64,000 nucleotides of DNA from Marivita sp. (GCF_020055675.1 NZ_JAIPUS010000013.1:28479-92478); one strand, 5' to 3'; numbered from the stretch's first letter, positions 54,175 to 63,758 are shown. A program made the numbers and translations. The notes: generated by a model not told the origin, from the sequence alone.

Positions 54175-56328
54175 TCAATTGCCGCCAAGGATATTGCGCA
54201 AAAGCTGGTTCAGCGCGTCTTCCACGCCGCCGGTGCCGCCCTGCCGGTCCCGGGGCGCGGTGCCTTGCTGTCGCGGTGTTGGCTGCGCGACCTGCCGTGG
54301 CGGGGTCGGTTCGATCATCGGCAGCGGTTTGGCCGGCTGGCCCTGGTGCACGCGGCTCATGGTCTCTTTCCAGATCTCGGCAGGCAGGCCGCCGCCCGTC
54401 ACGCCTGCGAGCGGCGTGTTGTCATCATATCCCATCCAGACACCGGCCACGTAATCGGCGGTAAAGCCGATGAACCACGCGTCGCGCGCCGCCTGTGTCG
54501 TGCCGGTTTTTCCGGCCACCTGCCGATCCGGCAACCGGGCGCGGCTGCCGGTACCTTGAGACACGACCTTTTCCATCATCCAGATGAGCTGCCGTGCCGC
54601 TTGTTCGTTGATGACCCGTTCACCGATCCCGCCCCCGGCGCCCATCAGCGGCGCATCATCCCCGACGATGCGCAAGTCGTTGAGCCCGTAGGGCGTGACA
54701 GAGGAGCCGCCATTGAGGATCCCGGCAAACGCCCCCGTCATTTCCAGCAGAGACGCTTCGGACACACCAAGGGCGAGCGCCGGGGTATCGGACAGATCGC
54801 TGCCGATCCCGAAATCGCTGGACACCTGGTGCACCAGATCGCGGCCCACGGATTCGGATATCTTGACCGCCGGGATGTTCAGGCTTTTGGCCAGCGCGTC
54901 GACCAGGGTGACGGTCCCGGCGAAATCTCGTGTGTAGTTTTCCGGGCACCATTCGCCGGATCCGGGGATGGTCATGCAAAACGGCGCATCCTCGACCGTG
55001 TCATAGGGGCTGTAGCCCAGTTCCAGCGCGGTTGCATAGACGAAGGGTTTGAAGGCTGACCCGGTCTGGCGTTTTGCCTGCGTTGCACGGTTGAATTGAC
55101 CGGAAACACCTCCGACCATGCCTCTGACAGCGCCATCCGCAGACATCACGACGATCGCGGCCTGAGCTTTGGAGCCGTCCCGAACCTTGTTGCGGAACAC
55201 CGTGTCGATCGCGTCTTCGGCGGCCTGCTGGATGCGCTGGTCCAGCGTCGTCGAAATGATCACATCCTCGGTGGTGTCGCTGGTCAGGAAATCCGGCCCC
55301 GACTGCATCACCCAATCCGCGAAAGACCCGCCCGTCTTGCGCTGCGCCTTTTCCGACAGGGTGGCGGGGTCGGACCGGGCGGCGCGCGCTTCTGCATCGG
55401 TCAGATAGCCCTGTTCGTTCATGAGCCGCAGCACCGTGGCCGCGCGCGCCTGGGAGCGTTCGAGGTTGGAGGTGGGCGCGAGGCTGGACGGGGCGGTCAG
55501 AAGCCCGGCAAGCATCGCGCCTTCCTGCGCGCTCAGGGCCGAGGCAGGTTTGGAAAAATAGCGCTCTGCCGCGGCGGCAGCGCCATAGGCGCCCCCGCCC
55601 ATATAGGCGCGGTTGAGGTAGATCGACAGGATCTCGTCCTTGGAGTATTTCACCTCCATCGCCAGCGCATAGATCGCCTCCTTGGCCTTGCGATACAAAG
55701 ACCCCTGCCGGCAATCATTGATATAGGCGCGCTCGCTCTCCCAGTCGGTAGGATCATAGGCAACGCCAAGACACATGAGCTTGGCCGTCTGCTGCGTGAT
55801 GGTCGAGCCGCCGTGGCCCGACAGCGGCCCGCGCCCTTCGGTCAGGTTGATGCGAATGGCCGACGCGATGCCGCGCGGGGACAGCCCGAAATGGCGGTAA
55901 AAGCGCTTGTCCTCGGTCGCGATTATCGCGTTCCTGAGATGCGGCGACACGGAGTCGGCGGTCACGATGCCGCCGAACTGATCACCGCGCCAGGCGAAGC
56001 CCACGTCGTTGCGATCCAGAAGCTGCACCGACCCGCGCGCGCGCCCATCCTGCATGGCAGAGGCGTCGGGCAGGGTTGTGTGGATGTAGCCGACAAATCC
56101 GGCAATGATCAGCGCCACGACGATCCCGGCGCGCAGCACCAGGCGAAACACGAGCCGAAACATCCAGTTTATCATCCGCCGGATGAGACCGGGGCGCTTT
56201 TTGGAACCGGGGCGCGCCGCCTTGCGCTTCGTGGGGGGCGCCTTGCGCGGCTTGGCCGATTTCGCCGGTTTCTTGGGATATCTCCGGTCTGCCACTAGTC
56301 GGCCTTTTCCGCGTCGTGAATCAGTCAT
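54175..56328 (-). CDS. Penicillin-binding protein 1A family (bifunctional)
   Basis: A 717-residue class A PBP: Lys/Arg-rich cytoplasmic tail (1-65), membrane anchor (about 66-84), GT51 glycosyltransferase (EDKRFYRHFG with Glu139; GGSTITQQTAKL), then transpeptidase with SxxK at Ser424-Lys427 (TGSAFKPF), SLN (482-484) and KTGTTQ. Two Cys pairs appear: 186/206 in an insert after the GT donor motif, and 451/461 between SxxK and SxN, both unusual outside this lineage. The C-terminal tail is Pro/Gln-rich. It polymerises and crosslinks peptidoglycan. Divergent from glnK. Confidence 0.94.
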   Translation of the reverse strand: MTDSRRGKGRLVADRRYPKKPAKSAKPRKAPPTKRKAARPGSKKRPGLIRRMINWMFRLVFRLVLRAGIVVALIIAGFVGYIHTTLPDASAMQDGRARGSVQLLDRNDVGFAWRGDQFGGIVTADSVSPHLRNAIIATEDKRFYRHFGLSPRGIASAIRINLTEGRGPLSGHGGSTITQQTAKLMCLGVAYDPTDWESERAYINDCRQGSLYRKAKEAIYALAMEVKYSKDEILSIYLNRAYMGGGAYGAAAAAERYFSKPASALSAQEGAMLAGLLTAPSSLAPTSNLERSQARAATVLRLMNEQGYLTDAEARAARSDPATLSEKAQRKTGGSFADWVMQSGPDFLTSDTTEDVIISTTLDQRIQQAAEDAIDTVFRNKVRDGSKAQAAIVVMSADGAVRGMVGGVSGQFNRATQAKRQTGSAFKPFVYATALELGYSPYDTVEDAPFCMTIPGSGEWCPENYTRDFAGTVTLVDALAKSLNIPAVKISESVGRDLVHQVSSDFGIGSDLSDTPALALGVSEASLLEMTGAFAGILNGGSSVTPYGLNDLRIVGDDAPLMGAGGGIGERVINEQAARQLIWMMEKVVSQGTGSRARLPDRQVAGKTGTTQAARDAWFIGFTADYVAGVWMGYDDNTPLAGVTGGGLPAEIWKETMSRVHQGQPAKPLPMIEPTPPRQVAQPTPRQQGTAPRDRQGGTGGVEDALNQLLRNILGGN

Positions 56329-56399
56329 GCCGACCGCCTGTTTTCCTGCCCGTTTTGGCCAATTTAATTGCTTTGCCGGTCGATGTGGACCTTTGTGAT

Positions 56400-56420
56400 G
56401 CCGGGGTGCCGGCTTTTTTT
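56400..56420 (+). terminator. Orphan intrinsic terminator before glnK
   Basis: Stem GCCGG (56400-56404) and CCGGC (56409-56413), loop GGTG, then seven T (56414-56420), plus strand. No plus-strand gene precedes it: the PBP1A gene starts at 56328 in the opposite direction. It could end an antisense or leader transcript, or insulate the glnK promoter from read-through. Confidence 0.65.
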
Positions 56421-56422
56421 AA

Positions 56423-56472
56423 TGCACAAAAAGTAATCATCTAAACATATTTGTGCAAAATTTGTGCAAAAT
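56423..56472 (+). promoter_or_regulatory. Repeated TTTGTGCA half-sites upstream of glnK-amtB
   Basis: TGCACAAA (56423-56430) is followed by two head-to-tail copies of TTGTGCAAAAT (56451-56461 and 56462-56472). The half-site resembles the NtrC core TGCACNA. They lie about 110-155 bp before the glnK start; in Rhodobacter capsulatus NtrC activates from tandem sites about that far upstream. A sigma-54-like GTGCACG-N4-CTGC at about 56526-56540 is one further match, imperfect at the -24 GG. Confidence 0.5.
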
Positions 56473-56579
56473 CCACGACCATGCCCGTCTGTACCCCTCC
56501 GGCTCTCTTCCCTTCCTCCCTCCGGTGCACGTTTTCTGCACCTGCAAACAAGATCGATCTGCAAGGGAAAGGGACCAAG

Positions 56580-56918
56580 GTGAAGTTCATCATAGCGACG
56601 ATCAAGCCATTCAAGCTTGAAGAAGTCCGCGAGGCGCTCACAGAGATTGGCGTCCGCGGCATGATGGTAACCGAGATAAAGGGGTTCGGCTCGCAATCCG
56701 GCCACACCGAGATTTACCGGGGCGCGGAATACGCGGTGAACTTCGTGCCGAAAATCAAACTCGAAATCGTGGTCTCCGCCGACATGGCCGATCAGGTGAT
56801 CGAAACCATCACCAAGACAGCCCGCACCGGCAAGATCGGTGACGGCAAGATCTTCGTGCTCGATGCGCAGCAAGCCATTCGCGTGCGCACAGGCGAAACC
56901 AATGGGGATGCGCTCTGA
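56580..56918 (+). CDS. glnK: PII signal-transduction protein GlnK
   Basis: A 112-residue PII protein, exactly the family length. It has KFIIATIKPFKLEEVREAL, the T-loop with uridylylation site Tyr51 (RGAEY51AVNF), and ARTGKIGDGKIFVLD, with the ATP-binding lysines and arginine. It senses 2-oxoglutarate, ATP and ADP, and closes AmtB when not uridylylated by GlnD, which is also in this window. The start is GTG 56580, just after AAAGGGA; an upstream frame is longer but unlike PII. Thirty-five bases before amtB, so the name glnK is favoured over glnB. Confidence 0.95.
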   Translation: MKFIIATIKPFKLEEVREALTEIGVRGMMVTEIKGFGSQSGHTEIYRGAEYAVNFVPKIKLEIVVSADMADQVIETITKTARTGKIGDGKIFVLDAQQAIRVRTGETNGDAL

Positions 56919-56953
56919 ACCGGCGCTGTGACAGAGATAGGGGACACAAACAG

Positions 56954-58270
<1,317 letters not shown>

Positions 58271-58305
58271 TCTCCTCCTTCCAATCAGTCTTTCGTGACC
58301 AACTG

Positions 58306-58332
58306 CCCGGGCGTTCGCGCCCGGGTTTTTTT
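58306..58332 (+). terminator. Strong terminator after amtB with a UUCG tetraloop
   Basis: Eight-base stem CCCGGGCG (58306-58313) and CGCCCGGG (58318-58325), loop TTCG, then seven T (58326-58332). Its 3' half, GCGTTCGCGCCCGGGTTTTTT, is repeated exactly at 58356-58376 without a matching left arm. Confidence 0.9.
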
Positions 58333-58391
58333 CTTGCGCCGTGATCGGCGATGATGCGTTCGCGCCCGGGTTTTTTCGTGCGGCCGACGGG

Positions 58392-59366
58392 TCAGCCGCT
58401 GCCGATCAGAACACCGGCGGCAAAGACAAGCGCGCCGCCCAGAACCACCTGGAACGCTGCACGAAAGAACGGCGTGTCCATGTACCTGTTCTGAATCCAG
58501 GCAATCGCCCAAAGCTCGATGAAGACGACGACGAAGGCAGTGATCGTTGCGGTCCAGAAATCCGGGATCAGGTAGGGCAGGGCATGGCCCAACCCGCCAA
58601 CCGTCGTCATGATGCCGGACGCGAACCCGCGTTTGATCGGTGATCCACGCCCCGACAATTGCCCGTCATCCGACGCCGCCTCGGTAAAGCCCATCGAGAT
58701 GCCTGCGCCCACCGACGCGGCCAGGCCGACAAGGAAGGTCGTCCAGGTGTCCTGCGTGGCAAAGGCGGTGGCAAAGATCGGCGCCAGGGTCGACACCGAC
58801 CCATCCATCAGCCCGGCCAGACCCGGCTGGACCCAGGTGAGCAGGAATTTTCGGCGGGCATGTTCCTCTTCGCTGCTGCGCGTGTCGTCGCTCAGGTGTT
58901 CCTGCTCAAGCGCCTCTGCGGTTTCTTGGTGACCCGCCTCGGCGGCGGCCAGATCGCCCAGCAGCTTGCGCGTCGCGGCATCGGTGGTGCGTTTCGCCGC
59001 CGCCAGGTAGAACTTTTCGGCATCGCGCTCCATCGCCTCGGCTTCGGCGCGGATACGCTCGATCCCGAGGTTCTCGACCAGCCAGACGGGCTTGCGGGCA
59101 TAATACCCCGCTACGTGCTCGCGCCGGATCAGGGGGATGACATCGCCGAACCGAGCGCGGTGCAGGTCGACCAGCCGTTTGCGATGCGTGTCCTCTTCGG
59201 CGGCCATACCGTCAAAGATCGAGGCCGTACCGGGGAATTCCGCCCTCAGACGTTCCGCATAGGATCGGTAAATCCGGGCGTCGTCCTCTTCCGACGATAT
59301 GGCCAGGGCGACGATTTCCTGTTCGGACAGGTCGGAAAAGCGGCGCCGGTTCAACGAAAAACGCAT
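58392..59366 (-). CDS. mbfA: MbfA-like membrane-bound ferritin with VIT1/CCC1 domain
   Basis: A 324-residue protein with an N-terminal ferritin-like di-iron domain (about 1-165: AISSEEDDARIYRSYAERLR, EEDTHRKRLVDLH, then KFYLAAAKRTTDAATRKLLGDLAAAEAGHQ, with Glu and ExxH pairs) and a C-terminal VIT1/CCC1 transport domain (about 185-324: GLMDGSVSTLAPIFATAFATQDTW and five membrane helices). MbfA exports iron and protects from peroxide in Bradyrhizobium and Agrobacterium, where Irr controls it. ATG 59366 has AAGGAAGGG upstream. It is divergent from a TetR gene that shares an 18-bp dyad. Confidence 0.88.
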   Translation of the reverse strand: MRFSLNRRRFSDLSEQEIVALAISSEEDDARIYRSYAERLRAEFPGTASIFDGMAAEEDTHRKRLVDLHRARFGDVIPLIRREHVAGYYARKPVWLVENLGIERIRAEAEAMERDAEKFYLAAAKRTTDAATRKLLGDLAAAEAGHQETAEALEQEHLSDDTRSSEEEHARRKFLLTWVQPGLAGLMDGSVSTLAPIFATAFATQDTWTTFLVGLAASVGAGISMGFTEAASDDGQLSGRGSPIKRGFASGIMTTVGGLGHALPYLIPDFWTATITAFVVVFIELWAIAWIQNRYMDTPFFRAAFQVVLGGALVFAAGVLIGSG

Positions 59367-59460
59367 GATGAAAACCCTTCCTTTGGTCGAGACCCGTTGC
59401 TGCCCTCGCGACACCCGGCTTGTTTTGCCGGAGCAGGCACAACACATCCCACTTGCGAGA

Positions 59461-59478
59461 CTAAACCGATCTGTTTAG
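59461..59478. promoter_or_regulatory. Candidate TetR operator between mbfA and tetR
   Basis: CTAAAC (59461-59466), CGATCT, GTTTAG (59473-59478) is a perfect dyad lying 27 bp before the tetR start and about 95 bp before mbfA. Position suggests autoregulation by the TetR protein, and possibly control of mbfA. It does not match the Irr consensus. Confidence 0.55.
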
Positions 59479-59505
59479 ATTTTGAACGCGACATAAGGGG
59501 TGGGA

Positions 59506-60147
59506 ATGGCAACGGCGGAGGCGAAAATCCGGAAGGGCCGCAAGTTCGACCAGGTTGTCGAAGGCGCGCGCGAGGTGTTTCTGCGCGACGGTTTCGAAGG
59601 CGCCAGCGTCGATGACATCGCGCGTGTGGCGGGTGTGTCCAAGGCCACGCTTTACAGCTATTTCCCGGACAAACGCCTGCTGTTCATGGAGGTCGCCACC
59701 CGGCAATGCAAGGAGCAGGCCCGGACCTCGATCGAAAGCATCGACAGCTCGCGCCCCCCTCAGGAGGTCTTGTCACGGGTCGCGGACCAGTTCCTCGGCT
59801 TCATCTATTCGGACATGGGTCAGAGGATCTTTCGGATCTGCGTCGCCGAGGCCGACCGCTTTCCGCAACTCGGGCAGGAATTCTACCACTCCGGACCGAT
59901 GATCATGCGCGCAGCGCTGGTCGATTACCTGCGCCAGGCCGCCGAGCGCGGCGAGCTCCGGATCGAGGATTTCGACCTTGCGGCCGACCAGTTCGCCGAA
60001 CTGTGCAAGGCCGACCTTTGGCCGAAACTGGTGTTCGGGATCATCCAGACCGTTCCGAAGGACGAAAAGGCCCGCGTCATCGACGGGGCCGTCAGGACGT
60101 TTCTGGCCCGTTACGGGGCCGGGGACGCCGATTTCAGGACGGACTGA
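59506..60147 (+). CDS. TetR/AcrR family transcriptional regulator
   Basis: A 213-residue repressor-type protein. The N-terminal helix-turn-helix is AREVFLRDGFEGASVDDIARVAGVSKATLYSYFPDKRLLF (about residues 21-60), and the C-terminal ligand domain resembles the AefR group (FGFI-like start, AGF..). The ligand cannot be read. ATG 59506 follows AAGGGG. It is divergent from mbfA with a shared dyad at 59461, and converges on and overlaps by 37 bases the end of the B12-binding protein gene. Confidence 0.9.
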   Translation: MATAEAKIRKGRKFDQVVEGAREVFLRDGFEGASVDDIARVAGVSKATLYSYFPDKRLLFMEVATRQCKEQARTSIESIDSSRPPQEVLSRVADQFLGFIYSDMGQRIFRICVAEADRFPQLGQEFYHSGPMIMRAALVDYLRQAAERGELRIEDFDLAADQFAELCKADLWPKLVFGIIQTVPKDEKARVIDGAVRTFLARYGAGDADFRTD

Positions 60148-60926
60148 TACAACGCCTCTAGGGTGTCCAGACATTGATCCAGCGACGTGGCTGCGGCATC
60201 GGCGCCGGTTCTCAGGGCAATGTCCTTTTCGATCTGCACGATGTTTCCGCTGATGAAGATCAGCGATCGCGGCGCGGCGATTCGCAGTTCGACGATGGTG
60301 CGCGCCAGCGATCTGACGTGATCCGCCCCCGAGGCCGACAATCCGATGATCGGATATCCGCCGTCATGCGCGATCTGGCAAAGCTCGGATTCGCTGCGTC
60401 CGATCCGCAGGTCGATGCCCCAGCCCTTTTCGCGCAGGATGTCCGCCGCCATGGTCACGCCCAGCACGTGCTGTTCGCCGGGCACCGCAGCGAACAGGGC
60501 TTCGCGATGGCCACGCACCGGGACCGGCGGAGTCAGCCTGCCGATGTCCCGCAGCATGTGCAGCATGCGCCCGGCGGCAATCGCCATGTCGCTGAAATGG
60601 ATGATGTCCTGTTCCCACCATTCGCCCAATCGCAGCGCGGCAGCGGCGATGTAGTTCAGGCACAATGTCTTGTGGTCGGCGCCGCGCTCATGCGCGCGGC
60701 TGAGGATGCGTTTCGCTTCTTCGGCGGTGGGATCCACGAGGGCGATGCAGAACGCATCGAGATTGATGTCGCTGATATCCGGCGGCGCCTGGCGCGAGAT
60801 ACAGGACAGCCGGTTTATCACTTCCTGCGCCATCACAAGCAGGGAAGCATCGGAAAGTCGCCGTTCCTGGCCATGGGCGTCGTCGTCGATGGCACGCACC
60901 ACGATAGGTATATCAATTGTCAACAT
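60111..60926 (-). CDS. B12-binding domain protein (AerR/PpaA- or corrinoid-sensor-like)
   Basis: A 271-residue protein. The C-terminal half is a cobalamin-binding domain with the base-off His motif E-x-H-x-x-G (GEQHVLGVTMAADILREKGW, about residues 149-168), and GYPIIGLSASGADHV plus SLIFISGN. The middle is a helical cap (LNYIAAAALRLGEWWEQDIIHFSDMAIAAGRMLHML), and the first 45 residues carry no clear motif. Such stand-alone proteins include the photosynthesis regulators AerR/PpaA, but no photosynthesis genes are here. It may be a light- or redox-linked regulator. The ATG at 60926 has GGGGACC upstream. Confidence 0.78.
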   Translation of the reverse strand: MLTIDIPIVVRAIDDDAHGQERRLSDASLLVMAQEVINRLSCISRQAPPDISDINLDAFCIALVDPTAEEAKRILSRAHERGADHKTLCLNYIAAAALRLGEWWEQDIIHFSDMAIAAGRMLHMLRDIGRLTPPVPVRGHREALFAAVPGEQHVLGVTMAADILREKGWGIDLRIGRSESELCQIAHDGGYPIIGLSASGADHVRSLARTIVELRIAAPRSLIFISGNIVQIEKDIALRTGADAAATSLDQCLDTLEALYQSVLKSASPAP

Positions 60927-61047
60927 AGTATGGTCCCCAACGCGCCAAGCGCAGAAACCCCTCGTCCCCGAAACCGAGCATGGCATGGCAGGGATAATCC
61001 TGCAATGACCGTTCTGCATGCGCTGCAAGACCGGTCTCCAGGACGGA

Positions 61048-61758
61048 TCAATCCCGCCGACGGACCATCAGCTGGTTGTTCGATCCGCGCTTGACCTCCA
61101 GCACCTTCATGTCAGCCACCAGATCGCTGAGCTTGCGCTTGCCATAGGTGCGGGTGTCGAAGTCCGGATTGGCCGACACGATGTGCTGACCCAACTGGCC
61201 CAGGCGGTACCATTCCTCGTCCTGGTCGATCGCGTCCATCGCCTTGAGGATGAGGTTGCGCGCCTCGTTCAGATTGCCCTTCTTCGCGGGTTTGGTTTCG
61301 GTGCTGTCCGTCTCGGGCCCGTCCGCAAGGTTTTCCAGGAAAATGAACCGCTTGCAGGCGCGCCGGAACGCTTCGGGGGTTTTCTGCATCCCCATTCCGT
61401 AGACGCCAAGACCCTGTTCCCGAAGCCGCTGCGCCAGGCGGGTGAAATCGCTGTCGGAACTGACCAGAACGAACCCGTCGAACCGACCGGTATGCATCAG
61501 GTCCATCGCGTCGATCACCAGCGCGATATCGCTGGCGTTCTTGCCCACCGTGTTGGCTGGCTGATGGTGCGGAACAAGCCCGAATTCAGCCTGAACCTTG
61601 GACCATCCGGACATCTGCTGGCTGGAAAAGTCGCCATAGCACCGGCGCACACTCGCCTCGCCCAGGGATGCGATCTCCTCGAAAAGCGCCCGGGCATATT
61701 TCGGAGAGGTGTTGTCCGCGTCGATCAGGACAGCAAGCAGGGCGGGATTCTCAGCCAT
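61048..61758 (-). CDS. NYN domain protein (LabA/DUF88-like) with OST-HTH/LOTUS-type region
   Basis: A 236-residue protein. The NYN PIN-like nuclease domain (about 8-145) has the acidic residues of the metal site: VLIDADNTSPK (Asp13, Asp15), SDIALVIDAMDLMH, and VLVSSDSDFTRLAQRLREQG. The C-terminal third (GQLGQHIVSANPDFDTRTYGKRKLSDLVADMKVLEVKRGSNNQLMVRR) is an OST-HTH/LOTUS RNA-binding domain. A ribonuclease acting on structured RNA is likely. ATG 61758 follows AAGGGG. Between B12 and ggt genes, apparently monocistronic. Confidence 0.85.
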   Translation of the reverse strand: MAENPALLAVLIDADNTSPKYARALFEEIASLGEASVRRCYGDFSSQQMSGWSKVQAEFGLVPHHQPANTVGKNASDIALVIDAMDLMHTGRFDGFVLVSSDSDFTRLAQRLREQGLGVYGMGMQKTPEAFRRACKRFIFLENLADGPETDSTETKPAKKGNLNEARNLILKAMDAIDQDEEWYRLGQLGQHIVSANPDFDTRTYGKRKLSDLVADMKVLEVKRGSNNQLMVRRRD

Positions 61759-61822
61759 GGTCTGGCCCCTTTTCAGTTTTGGCGCCGGATTCGACATCGC
61801 CGGATGGCATGTCGGGGGCGGC

Positions 61823-61839
61823 GGCGGTCTGCCACCGCC
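61823..61839 (-). terminator. Hairpin after ggt
   Basis: GGCGGT (61823-61828) and ACCGCC (61834-61839) lie 11 bp beyond the ggt stop on the minus strand. There is no T-run, so this may act with Rho. Confidence 0.4.
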
Positions 61840-61849
61840 CTGTCACGGA

Positions 61850-63658
61850 TCACTGACCCAGTGCAATGCCCTCGCGGCGTGGATCTGCGCCACCGGACAA
61901 CGTTTCGCCCACCGCAATGGCGTGCAGGCCGGAATTGAGGTCGCGCACGTTCACCTCGAAGCCAAGATCGGTCAGGGCGGATTCCAGATCGGCCGCCGTG
62001 GTGCCGGCCTCGAGGTCATAGGTTCCGAACCGGTTGACCAGATGCGGCATCGACACCGCCTCCTGCACGTTCATGCCCCAGTCCACATGCGCGATGATTG
62101 CCTGCGCGACATAGCCGATGATGCGGCTGCCGCCCGGGGAGCCGATCACCAGCGACGGTGCGCCGTCGGTCATCACGATGGTCGGAGCCATCGACGACCG
62201 GGGCCGCTTGCCCGGTTCCAGCCGGTTGGCAATGGGCCGACCGTCGCTGTGGGTGCTGAACGAAAAGTCGGTCAGTTCATTGTTGAGCAGGAAGCCCCGC
62301 ACGAACAGGCGCGACCCGAACCCGTTCTCGATCGTCGTCGTCATCGACAGAGCGTTGCCATGGCTGTCCACGATCGAGATATGCGAGGTCGAGGGCAGCT
62401 CGAGGCTCGTGTCTGGCGCAAGATCAATCGCGTGATCCCATTCCGGGTTGCCGGGAGACACCTCGGGCAGCGCGTCATCGCCGCTCAGAAGCTGACCGCG
62501 TTGTTCAAGATACTCCGGCGCGACAAGGCCCTTGGTCGGCATCGGCACGTAATCGGTATCGGCCATGTAAAGCCCGCGATCAGCAAAGGCGAGCCGCGAC
62601 GCATCACCGATCAGCCGCCACGCCTCGGCGCTGTCCGGGCCAAGCGCGGCAAGGTCATAGCCGTCCAGCATGCCAAGGATCTGCCCGACCGTCAGCGCGC
62701 CCGACGAGGGCGGGCCCATGCCGCAGACCTCGTGGGCGCGATAGGGTACGCAGACCGGATCGCGCTCCTTGACCTCGTAGAGCGCCAGATCGGCGCGGGA
62801 CAGAAGACCGGGATTGCCCGCCGCCGTGCGCACCGTCGCCACGATGTCCGACGCAATCGGACCGGTGTAGAAGACATCCGCACCCTCGGCGGCGATCTGG
62901 CGCAGCGTGTCGGCGTAGTCGGGATTGGTCAGCGTGTCGCCTTCCGCAATCGGGTCGCCGCCGGGAAAGAAATACTCCTGCGTTGCGCGGAACCGGCCCA
63001 GCCGGTCCACATCTCCGGCCACAAGGTCGGCAAGGCGCGGCGACACGGTGAACCCGCCCTCGGCCAGGTCGATCGCCTCGGCAAAGAGGCCCGCCCAATC
63101 GGACTGCCCCCACTTGTCATGTGCCGCCTGCATCAGCGCCGGTGTCCCCGGCGTGCCGACCGACCGTCCACCGACAACCGCATCGAAAAACCCCATGGTT
63201 TCGCCGTCGTCGGTCTGGAACAATGTCGGCGTCGCTTCAAGCGGCGCGGTCTCGCGCCCGTCCAGCGTGGTCACCTCGCCACTGTCGGCGTCGTACCAGA
63301 CAAGAAACGCACCGCCTCCAAGGCCGGAACTCTGCGGCTCGACCAGACCCAGCACCGCCTGCACGGCGACCATCGCATCGGCGGCCGTTCCGCCCTCGCG
63401 CAGAACCCGCGCCCCGGCCTCGACCGCCAGCGGATTGGCCGCGACAACCATCCAGTCCTCGGCCTCGACGGGGGTGCCGGCGCCCTTGAGGACAAGCGCA
63501 TCTGTCGCCGCTTGCGACAGGCCACCAAATGCGGTCGTGGTATCGGTCGCGGCTTCCGGTGCGACGGCGTCTGCGGTCTGTTGCGCAGCGGCCGGAGCGA
63601 GGCTGCCCAAAACAAGAGCGGCAGAGACTGCAAGAGGGGTTCTGGAGTGAAACATCAT
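61850..63658 (-). CDS. ggt: Gamma-glutamyltransferase
   Basis: A 602-residue periplasmic enzyme that cleaves or transfers the gamma-glutamyl group of glutathione. It has a signal peptide (SRTPLAVSAALVLGSLAPAAA), the substrate Arg region TLDGRETAP, and the autocleavage site before Thr424 (LPSTSHISIVD), which becomes the nucleophile of the small subunit; downstream, GSPGGSRIIGYVAQAI matches the oxyanion Gly-Gly. Start ATG is 63658 or 63655, after AAAAGGATC. Its neighbour upstream is the class III alcohol dehydrogenase, also glutathione-dependent. Confidence 0.93.
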   Translation of the reverse strand: MMFHSRTPLAVSAALVLGSLAPAAAQQTADAVAPEAATDTTTAFGGLSQAATDALVLKGAGTPVEAEDWMVVAANPLAVEAGARVLREGGTAADAMVAVQAVLGLVEPQSSGLGGGAFLVWYDADSGEVTTLDGRETAPLEATPTLFQTDDGETMGFFDAVVGGRSVGTPGTPALMQAAHDKWGQSDWAGLFAEAIDLAEGGFTVSPRLADLVAGDVDRLGRFRATQEYFFPGGDPIAEGDTLTNPDYADTLRQIAAEGADVFYTGPIASDIVATVRTAAGNPGLLSRADLALYEVKERDPVCVPYRAHEVCGMGPPSSGALTVGQILGMLDGYDLAALGPDSAEAWRLIGDASRLAFADRGLYMADTDYVPMPTKGLVAPEYLEQRGQLLSGDDALPEVSPGNPEWDHAIDLAPDTSLELPSTSHISIVDSHGNALSMTTTIENGFGSRLFVRGFLLNNELTDFSFSTHSDGRPIANRLEPGKRPRSSMAPTIVMTDGAPSLVIGSPGGSRIIGYVAQAIIAHVDWGMNVQEAVSMPHLVNRFGTYDLEAGTTAADLESALTDLGFEVNVRDLNSGLHAIAVGETLSGGADPRREGIALGQ

Positions 63659-63728
63659 GGTTCTGATCCTTTTCCTGAAGGGAAAGCGCCTTGCGCCCAT
63701 TAAAGCCGGCCACGCGCCCATGAGATCA

Positions 63729-63747
63729 AAGGGGCGCGCGGCCCCTT
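63729..63747 (-). terminator. Terminator of the class III alcohol dehydrogenase gene
   Basis: AAGGGGC (63729-63735) and GCCCCTT (63741-63747), loop of five bases, 11 bp after the stop on the minus strand. TTTGATC follows, so the U-tract is short. Confidence 0.55.
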
Positions 63748-63758
63748 CGGTTCCGGTA

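Noticed and set aside
59461..59478. Dyad before mbfA considered as an Irr box
   Set aside because: CTAAAC-N6-GTTTAG lacks the TTTAGAA-N3-TTCTAAA pattern, so it fits a TetR operator better.
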